From positions 1-15,770 of the forward strand of contig JANBPT010001050.1 of NCBI GenBank assembly GCA_027575765.1: a stretch of DNA of 15,770 bases. Direction: 5' to 3'. The stretch's first letter is position 1. Every line of letters starts with the position of its first letter. This DNA is from Tieghemiomyces parasiticus (lineage: Eukaryota; Kickxellomycota; Dimargaritomycetes; Dimargaritales; Dimargaritaceae). Shown piece by piece: positions 9,296 to 15,770 of this stretch. The translations under genes were made by a program, and so were the position numbers. The notes below the pieces were generated by a model. The model saw only the letters and a program-made list of their open reading frames with translations. It ran no database searches and was not told the origin of the DNA.

Positions 9296-10342
9296 CCCTA
9301 CCTTTGTGCTGCCCTAAGTGGGCGCACGAGTTACCCACCGGCCTGTATCCACCCACCCTCTGTTCGATGCCTTGGCCCGCTCACCGCTTGCTGGCCAGCC
9401 CGCCCTTCCTTTGTATCGCCTCCGCTCCTCCTCGCCACCCCTTTGTAACAACTTGGCCGGGCCCCCTTGTTCGGCCCTGTAATGGCCCGTCTGGGCTCCG
9501 ACAGCTGGGGCCTCTGTGCCTCCCTTTTTTCTTCCTGCGTATATCTGGGCCGCCGCCCGCTCCCCCTTGGCTAACCCTGTTGCTTAACCAAGTGCGTTGG
9601 CCTTGACACCTGTCTCACTTCCTTTTGAACTCAGCTCTTTACCGAATCACTCAGACGCCATCACGACTACCTCCCTTATGGTCGTCGCCCTACGCTCTTG
9701 GTCATCTGCCTATTCTTTATCCACTTGTTATGGTTGGTTTTTCTTTTTCGCCGTAGCTTTAGCATCGACACTCTCAACTCTGTAAATATCTCACAGTGCA
9801 ACTCCGTGGATTCTATTGTGGGACTGACCGCCAGTTTCCCCTACGTTTCTCATCCCTACGTCTATTGCCACTTGCCACCCTACAACTCCGCTGGTTGTGA
9901 TCCCCCCCGTTGAGCTTCAGAGGCCTACCTTCCCACCATCTAGCCAACCGCACCCTTGCCCTGGGAATCGTTGTCCACCGGTTGCTCTCATTCGACAGCC
10001 GCAGGTGCGCTCCAATCATTGCGCGCTCTCCCTATCTCGTATTTACCTTGACGCCTTGCCTTGTGCCTGGGCAGCTACACATTTTTGATAGCTCGACTTT
10101 TCCACCGCGCTTTTCTCCCAGAGCGATCTGCACCCACCCAGCCACGCACTTGTTGCCTTTTCCCCTTACTTACTTCGCCAGCCCCTTTAGGAACGCGGCC
10201 CCTTGCGCCTGTACTATCCGACTATTATTGTGTCTGAAATCCCTCGTTCAGCCCTCGGACAGGGTTGTTGTCCCTCCCCTCCTGCGTACTCTGGTGGTAA
10301 CCTACCCCTCTTGCCTACTTTCTCCGTGACCTTGGAATCCTT
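9296..10342 (+). promoter_or_regulatory. Long pyrimidine-rich upstream region of the proline-rich membrane protein gene
   Basis: About 1 kb upstream of the ATG at 10343 is strongly enriched for C and T on the plus strand. Short CT blocks recur throughout and purine runs are rare. Pyrimidine-rich tracts before start codons are common in highly expressed fungal genes, so this probably covers promoter and leader. Its length is unusual. Short ORFs here inherit the composition and look like chance. I could not find convincing upstream exons: the main ORF is closed by an in-frame TAA at 10298-10300. Confidence 0.45.
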
Positions 10343-11713
10343 ATGGCCCACTACGGCAATCCACACGGCCCGACGCCCCGTCCCGGTTTCGCAGGCCGCC
10401 CGCCACCGCCCCGGCAGGGCCCCTCGGGCCACCCCAACCAACTCGGCCCGCGGAATCCCAACGGCTCAGCCTACCCGCGTCCCGGCCCGCCTGGCCCCAT
10501 CCGGCCCGTCAATCCCTACGGTCCCCGATCGAACTTCCCCCCTGGTCCACGCCCGCCCGGTCCGGTCGGCGGTAACGGAGGCCCACCTCCCAACTATGGT
10601 GCGGGCTCACCCCGTCCCCGGGGACCCCCGGGCCCCCACCCGCCCAACAACAACGGTGGCGTGCTGAACCGGCAGAACAAGGGCGTTAGTGTGAACGCCG
10701 ACGACATTCTCTCAGATTACTACCAGGAGTCGACCTCGTTTGCTGAACCTCGTGGTCCGACTCTTAACGGCCACTCCTCGGATAAACCCGAGCGGCGGTT
10801 CCCCAACTCCTACGGCCGACCCGACCAGGTTGAGATGGCCGACCTCAACAGCTCGCGCTCCCTCATGGGTAGCCCCGGGCCCTACCAGGGCAGCCCTAAC
10901 GGCTCCGGCTATTTTAATCCCGCGGCGCCTGGCCGGGCGTCCCCGGCTGGCTACCCATCCAACGGCGACCTGCCCCCCAGGACAGGTCCCGGTCCGCGGC
11001 CGAATATGCCCTACAACCCTCACAGCGGGCCCGGTCCAAACAGCGGAGGGTTTCCTTACCGCGTGCCGACCGACGGGCCCATGCAGGACGGTGAGCCCGA
11101 CTACCTCCACCGGCGGCCCAGCGACACCTCCACCATTCTCCCGTCGGACTCGGTCAGTCAGTACGGCCAAGCCCCGCCCATGCATTACCGGCCGCCCCCA
11201 CCCGGACGGTTCGGCGGCGGCCCGCCGCCCTACGACCCGCGTGGTGCCGGTAGTAATGGCGGCTCCCCTGCCCCCGGCAATGCCAACTTGGCCAACCTCG
11301 AATCGCCCCTGCCAGCCGGGGTCCAAGGCCCTGGTGTTCCCACACCAGGGTCTGGCCGCAACGCCGTCCTCGACGCGCCGCTTCCACCAGGTGTGACCGT
11401 GTCTCAGGAGACCAAGCCACTTAGCGTTACCATCCCGTCCAATGGCTACGGCGGGGGTATTCCGCCGTCCCCGCCTCCGCCCCCGCTCCCGTACAACAAG
11501 GGCCAAGACCGCTACGCCGCCTACGAGAACAGCCGCGGGTGTTGCGCTTGCCTCAACTGCTGTCCATCTTGCTGCTCCGGTTGCTGCTCCTGTTGTTGTA
11601 TTCCGCCGATTGCCATCTTCATCATCATTGGCCTCATCCTCATTGGCGCCGGTCTCGGTATTTACTTTGCCTGGCCCCACATCATAGCCTGGATCAACAG
11701 TATGAAAAAGTGA
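10343..11713 (+). CDS. Proline-rich protein with C-terminal cysteine cluster and single membrane helix
   Basis: This is a single-exon ORF of 456 residues with no family I can name. Residues 1-395 are low-complexity and probably disordered, rich in Pro, Gly, Asn, Ser and Tyr, with many PGP, GPRPPGP and PPPP-type stretches. A more charged insert lies near 110-175 (VSVNADDILSDYYQES and later PDQVEMADLNSSRS). All cysteines sit in one cluster at 400-419, twelve in twenty residues, mostly in CC pairs. One hydrophobic helix follows at about 423-444 with small-residue spacing (LIGAGLGIYF), then a 12-residue tail ending MKK. The layout suggests a membrane-anchored protein, with the cysteines at the membrane face as likely palmitoylation sites and a proline-rich domain, probably cytosolic, that could bind SH3, WW or profilin-type partners. 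The CC-rich anchor resembles plant NHL/LEA-2 and CYSTM anchors, but no LEA-2 domain follows the helix. Function is not assigned. The start is the first ATG after an in-frame TAA. Confidence 0.82.
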   Translation: MAHYGNPHGPTPRPGFAGRPPPPRQGPSGHPNQLGPRNPNGSAYPRPGPPGPIRPVNPYGPRSNFPPGPRPPGPVGGNGGPPPNYGAGSPRPRGPPGPHPPNNNGGVLNRQNKGVSVNADDILSDYYQESTSFAEPRGPTLNGHSSDKPERRFPNSYGRPDQVEMADLNSSRSLMGSPGPYQGSPNGSGYFNPAAPGRASPAGYPSNGDLPPRTGPGPRPNMPYNPHSGPGPNSGGFPYRVPTDGPMQDGEPDYLHRRPSDTSTILPSDSVSQYGQAPPMHYRPPPPGRFGGGPPPYDPRGAGSNGGSPAPGNANLANLESPLPAGVQGPGVPTPGSGRNAVLDAPLPPGVTVSQETKPLSVTIPSNGYGGGIPPSPPPPPLPYNKGQDRYAAYENSRGCCACLNCCPSCCSGCCSCCCIPPIAIFIIIGLILIGAGLGIYFAWPHIIAWINSMKK

Positions 11714-12173
11714 TCGCGGCTCGATTATTCTGCTGTCATATGTACCGTATGCGTTTTCTTGCCCGCCAGATAATCCCGCCCTCTTCTTTCTTTCTTCTAT
11801 GTATAGCGTAGGGGGGCGTGTGAGTTTACCTATCTCCCTAACGATATGCGTGGGTGTGTATGTTCTCACTTCCACCTTTTTTTTTTATCCACCCGTTTAA
11901 TTTTTATATCATCGCCGGTGTAATGTACCCTACCATCTCTAAACCTCCATTACAGGTAGTACATATCCACTTGGGGCACTCATATAGAGCGCGATTTTAT
12001 TTGCTAGAATTGTTCGCAAGGCAGCAAGTTATATAGTGCAAGGGTTGGCGAATAATATTCTATTTCTAAAAAAAATAGGTTCCTCGTGGCCATTATCGCC
12101 AAGCCATCGGGACCCGGGGAAGGCGGCGCAAGGAAAATGGGGCGGAGGCTGTCACCCCAATTAACTTAAGGAT
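11714..12173. other. Convergent intergenic region
   Basis: These 460 bp lie between the 3' ends of the plus-strand proline-rich gene and the minus-strand secreted-protein gene, and must hold both 3' UTRs. The centre is AT-rich, with T runs near 11876-11886 and an A run near 12068-12075. I see no canonical AATAAA in the expected places, only near matches such as AATAAT at 12050-12055. Confidence 0.5.
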
Positions 12174-12806
12174 CTAGGCCTGGACGGCGAGCTTCTGCTT
12201 GGCATCCAGGTCCTTGTTCTTCAGGTCCTTGAATTTGAGGGCCTGCTTGTTAAGGAGATGGGCCTCAGTTTTGGAATCGCTGGCAAAGATACTAGGTAGG
12301 CTGCCGAATCCACCCAGCCCACCCATCGCTCCTCCCATCCCACCCAGTCCTCCCCCGACCCCGCCAAACATGCCACCAAGGCCGCCACTGCCACCTAGAC
12401 CACGCCGGTACATGTAGCCGTTACCATAGCCCTTGGATCTACCGTAACCCGCGCCACTCCGCTCGCTACCACCTTTGCTACCACCACTGCCACCACAGCT
12501 GGAACAGGGAGCAGCCAGACCCCGACGACGCAGGAACGCGTCGCCCGATGTTCCGCTACTGCCGCAATTGGCACAAGCGCGGGCCATCCCGCCGGGCCCG
12601 CGTCGGATCATATAATGAAACTCGGGGGCGGCGTGGTAGGCATACACCTCGCGGCGTTCGAGGTGGTCGGTATCGGCGTCACTGGCGTCGTTGGCGAGGC
12701 TCACGTCGTCACTGGCGCCGGCATCAATGTCGTCTCGGGCCCCAGCGAAGCTGCCAGCCATGGTCAGGGCGAGGGTCAAAGTGAGGAGGACGGTTTTGAT
12801 CTGCAT
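12174..12806 (-). CDS. Secreted glycine-rich preproprotein with four dibasic (Kex2-type) sites and two CxxC motifs
   Basis: This single-exon ORF encodes 210 residues. Residues 1-22 form a clear signal peptide (Lys near the start, Leu/Thr core, cleavage likely after SFA). Residues 25-50 are acidic, like a propeptide. Dibasic or tribasic sites follow at 51-52 (LERR), 68-69 (MIRR), 93-95 (LRRR) and 134-135 (MYRR), three of them followed by Gly. Between them lie a Tyr/His-rich segment (53-67) and two segments that each carry one CxxC: C78-C81 in ACANCGSSG and C101-C104 in PCSSCGGSGG. These are the only cysteines and the two blocks resemble each other. Residues 136-168 are a GGLGG/GGMGG repeat, and the tail from about 176 is Lys/Leu/Asp-rich. 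I infer an exported precursor cut in the Golgi by a Kex2-like protease into several peptides or small domains. I do not recognise the family, and an uncleaved wall-associated glycine-rich protein is an alternative. The ATG at 12806 is fixed by the signal peptide. Confidence 0.85.
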   Translation of the reverse strand: MQIKTVLLTLTLALTMAGSFAGARDDIDAGASDDVSLANDASDADTDHLERREVYAYHAAPEFHYMIRRGPGGMARACANCGSSGTSGDAFLRRRGLAAPCSSCGGSGGSKGGSERSGAGYGRSKGYGNGYMYRRGLGGSGGLGGMFGGVGGGLGGMGGAMGGLGGFGSLPSIFASDSKTEAHLLNKQALKFKDLKNKDLDAKQKLAVQA

Positions 12807-12861
12807 GGTGCTTGAATATTAAAAGTTGCGGGAGGGAAGCAGTCGGAGAGGAGAGGGGTTG

Positions 12862-12881
12862 GTGTGTGTGTGTGTGTGTGT
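12862..12881. repeat. GT dinucleotide microsatellite
   Basis: Ten GT units lie 56-75 bp upstream of the ATG of the secreted preproprotein gene. They would read as CA repeats in its leader if transcription starts downstream of the TATA box at 12968-12975. Length variation between strains is likely. Confidence 0.9.
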
Positions 12882-12967
12882 CTTGGTTTGACAGAAAAGG
12901 AAGGTCTAAGGTGTGAAGTGGCCTGGTTGAGCTGTTGATGTCCTAGGAAGCGAGGTATCGGCTGGGA

Positions 12968-12975
12968 TTTATATA
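12968..12975 (-). promoter_or_regulatory. TATA box of the secreted preproprotein gene
   Basis: On the minus strand this reads TATATAAA, a near-perfect TATA box, 162 bp upstream of the ATG at 12806. Initiation 30-60 bp downstream would give a leader of roughly 100-130 nt containing the CA repeat. A strong TATA box fits a regulated or highly expressed secreted-protein gene. Confidence 0.65.
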
Positions 12976-12981
12976 GACAGT

Positions 12982-14340
12982 AATCGACGCGCTCCAAGTA
13001 GAATGACTTGTCACGGCACTCTTACCTACTGCCCAGCTTGCCAAAATGAGCTCGGATATATTGGTCCTATCCCACTCGGCACTCGTTGGCTTTATCCATG
13101 GGCGGGGAGGAGGAGCGATAGAGTGACCATTGCAAACGTGATTGATTGGGGTGTATCTCTATACCAGACTTTACTCTCTCCTTCTCACTCTCACATAAAA
13201 AAGGGCTTTTTCCAGCTCGCCCACATCAATCATTTGTTTCATGGTGCTCGTTGACAACACTTTGTCACAGCTACGGGGAGCACACAGATATCGCTTCAAT
13301 AGTGGGTGGTTACAAAGCATACCACTGGTGCCGGTGTGTCCGGAGCTCAATTGAACCAGGAAATGCAACCGTACCCTTCACAACTTGTCTACCTGGCATT
13401 TTTGTGCAGCATTATGGGCCACTAGATGGAGGTGATAAATGATCGGAGGAAAGGTTAAAATAATGGGGTTGTCTACGTGTATGACTGTATTTCTGTGCAC
13501 ATGTATATGTTGTCAGCAGTGCTGACGTTCTACATACTGATTGGCGCACGAATTTGGAGGGAGGCGTCCACTTGAACGTGGGACTCAAGTACCTTGGGCC
13601 ATTTGTGTTGTGGTGTAGTGTAAAAACATGGGGTAACAATACAAGGAAAAATAGGTTATATGGCAGCGTGGCATTTATTGAGGCGGCCGACGGATAGGTG
13701 TTTCATCTTCCTTCTGACTAGCAATATTGTAAGTCATCTGGCTGAAGCAATCATGTAAAATATTGTAAGAAAATGCATAATGAACTGTGGTAGGCCTAAA
13801 CTTACTAAAACACTGAACAGGCTCAAATATTTGAACAAGGGTTGGGGGTTGTTAAGTTGGATGTTAGCTGCTGTTTACTGTATGGCGACCGTTAGGGCTT
13901 TTATACTTGAATGATGGCTAGCATCAATCAAGTAACTGGCCAGCCTGGACTAGGGGAATCCAGGACGTCAGGCTGTGGCAGGACCAGGCGCCGGCATGAC
14001 TAGAAGGGCGACTAGGTAGCCGTCAGAGCAAGGGTAGAGAAAAGAGGAGGTCCTAGAAGGATAACAGGCGGCGGCGCCTGGGATGGAGGCACATTCAAAG
14101 ATCAGGAAGACTGAACGCCTTTCCGAAATGAAGAAGGAAGTAGGTAAAGAAAGGGGGGATAAAGGATATGGACAACAGCGTGAAACCTGGATAATGCAGA
14201 CAGCAAAATAGGTAGGCCATCATTGATCGGAATCAAGCTATGGCATGGGGTGCGCGGAGGCGTGGATGCGGCATCAACCAATGATCCAATGAGATTAACA
14301 TTGGGAAGGCATTTCAATCGATCACAGTTACACAGCATAA
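12982..14340. other. Gene-free region with no recognised features
   Basis: This 1.36-kb stretch lies upstream of the secreted preproprotein gene. It contains only short, non-protein-like ORFs on both strands. CpG dinucleotides are still present at ordinary frequency, unlike the block to the right. An imperfect GC-rich inverted repeat (AGGCGCCGGC near 13986, GGCGGCGCCT near 14071) is the only structure seen. Confidence 0.45.
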
Positions 14341-15431
14341 AAAAGGTGGGCAACTAGCAAAGGCATGATACCATAAGAAAGACCAACTGTGGTATTATTA
14401 AAGAAATGCAAGGTAGAACTTTGATTGACTTGGCTTACTGTTATCATACTGGTAATCTAGGTGAGATGCCACTGTTCCCAATGCTGTCATAAAGTGGCAA
14501 TTTTTCCAACCACATGTTGGTTCAAACACTCTTCTAAACTGCACAATAAGCAAAATCCCATAGGTGTCTATGCCTATGTGTAGTATTTAATGGGGTATTG
14601 GCAGGCTATCCAGTGCTACTGCCACTCTAAATGCCAGGGTGCAAACCTTTGGGAATCAGGGTGGGGTATCCATCAAAGCAGCCGCTGTGTTGGACACAGT
14701 GGCCCCCATTGACAAAGCTGCCCACCACCACTTCCAATCCCAACTTAACTGATTACCACATATGTGGTGTTTGGGTAATTAAGGGAGTCAGTGTCCACAC
14801 GTTGGGCAAGTGTGTTATTGGGTGAGTAAGGCATAGTGGGGTGTTCAGTGCGCGGAAGGTAATGATAAGAGAGTCAAAACGGTAAAAGGGGAGGAGTGGT
14901 CTTGTATTTTTATGGGTTTTTTGGGGTTTTAGTAAGAGTGATAACGGATAATGGCAGTGAAAAAACGCACATGGGCATCTAAGCAGTGGAGCAAGAGGAT
15001 GCTAGTTATAAAATGTGCACACGGGCAACACTTCAATAATGGAATGATAATAGTGAAGAACCAACTTTAAAAAGTATTTGTTTGGACATGTAAAATTGGG
15101 ACCTATTCTTTTTATTTGTTATGCTTAACAAACCTGCCTTTTATAGGGGAGTGACACCCAAGGTGGTGTGCAGTCTTTGAGTAGTAAATTTTTTCATAGT
15201 AAAATGTTGTTTAAGTACACTGGCTGGAAGTGAGTCTCTTGGGAGGTGGATAGTATATGTGTGGCATGTGTTTCTCATGCATGCAAGCAATGGCCAATGT
15301 TAGAGCTATTAGTCATAGGCTGCAGCTCTTCAGGATGTTAAGGGCATGTGTGGCTAGGTGGGACTTTTGGCGCCCTATTTTACCCCACACATACACATGC
15401 CATTGCCACTGGCCCAGGACACTCCAAGTGA

Positions 15432-15701
15432 AATAAAATAACCATCCCCCAATTGGAGGCTGAGAGGTGCCTGGTGGTTGACCAATGGCTTGACAACATT
15501 GACAAGGCCATTGGGCATGCCAGTTGGTCAGATGAGCACATGGCCAATGCAACTGAGCATGCCACTTTAGATATCCAACACTGGTGTGCTAATATTAGGC
15601 CCAAGTTTAATACCATAACCAAAAGGCTATTCTTCAATCACAGAATTTATGGCTCTGCAATAGTAGACTTGGACTTATACCCTGGGACAATCCTGTGGTG
15701 A
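15432..15701 (+). pseudogene. Possible retrotransposon gag-like fragment
   Basis: Ninety plus-strand codons are open between a TGA at 15429-15431 and the TGA at 15699-15701. The middle reads VDQWLDNIDKAIGHASWSDE followed by a segment ending QHWCANIRPKF. This is reminiscent of the capsid-like region of Ty3/gypsy-type gag proteins, where a WLxxhxxA..h..W.DE block is followed by a tryptophan-containing ALxWY-type block. There is no ATG near the beginning, no continuing frame on either side and no zinc knuckle. The opposite strand is open as well. The similarity is from memory and weak, so this could be chance within CpG-poor sequence. Confidence 0.25.
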
Positions 15702-15733
15702 ATTCACCACATTTCCCTCTCCTCCTCTCTATC

Positions 15734-15770
15734 TTTCCCTTTCCCTTTCCCATTCCCATTCCCATTCCCA
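15734..15770. repeat. Hexanucleotide repeat (TTTCCC)n then (ATTCCC)n at the right edge
   Basis: The window ends in tandem six-base units, first TTTCCC and then ATTCCC, preceded by a CT-rich stretch. The minus strand reads GGGAAT and GGGAAA units with G3 runs separated by three bases. The array is cut by the window edge, so its full length is unknown. Confidence 0.85.

Larger units (their letters stand above)
14341..15770. other. CpG-depleted block, possible decayed repeat or transposon sequence
   Basis: By my count only about nine CpG dinucleotides occur in these 1430 bp. Base composition (about 44% GC) would predict around 65-70. TG and CA dinucleotides are abundant. The gene region to the left is CpG-rich. 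The contrast is what cytosine methylation and deamination of repeated DNA produces, so this is probably an old silenced element. It contains the gag-like fragment at 15432-15701. No terminal repeats, target duplications or intact ORFs were seen, and the block may extend beyond the window. Confidence 0.5.

Noticed and set aside
11698..11713. Possible GTATGA splice donor just before the stop of the proline-rich gene, which could lead to a LEA-2 domain
   Set aside because: No downstream plus-strand reading before the convergent gene looks like a LEA-2 or any other domain, and the sequence becomes AT-rich like a 3' UTR.
10712..11875. 387-codon open frame on the minus strand, opposite the proline-rich gene
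   Set aside because: It lies almost wholly antisense to a protein with a coherent membrane anchor. Proline/glycine codons of GC-rich genes leave antisense frames open. Its product has no recognisable pattern.
13941..14080. Inverted GC-rich repeat as a transposon end pair
   Set aside because: The two arms match imperfectly over ten bases, and there is no target duplication and no ORF between them.
15734..15770. Telomere repeat
   Set aside because: The units are TTTCCC and ATTCCC, not the common fungal TTAGGG/CCCTAA, and the unit changes within the array, so it is treated as a microsatellite.

Overview
The window looks like nuclear DNA of an early-diverging (zygomycete- or chytrid-grade) fungus. 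Genes are compact and cut by many 110-240 nt GT-AG introns with GTAAGT/GTACGT-type donors. The predicted proteins include RPN8, MED20 and a secreted precursor with fungal-style Kex2 sites. One gene encodes NELF-C/D, which established knowledge says is absent from budding and fission yeast, so an ascomycete yeast is unlikely. The exact lineage is inference.

Region 1 (1-7002) is a dense cluster of conserved housekeeping genes. NELF-C/D is on the minus strand (start 3248, eight exons visible, 3' end beyond the left edge). RPN8, a 26S proteasome lid subunit, is also on the minus strand (5226 to 3947, three exons). MED20, a Mediator head subunit, is on the plus strand (5791 to 7002, four exons, start codon in a 14-nt coding exon). 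RPN8 and MED20 diverge from a shared 564-bp intergenic region. NELF-C/D and MED20 both act on RNA polymerase II, but I see no direct evidence that the genes are co-regulated.

Region 2 (7003-10342) is 3.3 kb with no gene I can recognise. It holds one doubtful 64-codon ORF, a cluster of five GC-rich hairpins at 8471-8701 that could be a structured RNA, and about 1 kb of pyrimidine-rich sequence leading into the next gene.

Region 3 (10343-12806) holds two convergent lineage-specific-looking genes. A plus-strand gene encodes a proline/glycine-rich protein ending in a 12-cysteine cluster and one membrane helix. A minus-strand gene encodes a small secreted glycine-rich preproprotein with four dibasic sites and two CxxC motifs. 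A TATA box and a GT repeat lie upstream of it.

Region 4 (12807-15770) has no convincing intact gene. Its last 1.4 kb is severely CpG-depleted, unlike the genes to the left, and carries a possible decayed retroelement gag-like fragment. It ends in a hexanucleotide G/C-strand repeat at the window edge. The most interesting items are the fungal NELF-C/D, the multi-Kex2-site CxxC secretory precursor, the hairpin cluster and the CpG-depleted block.
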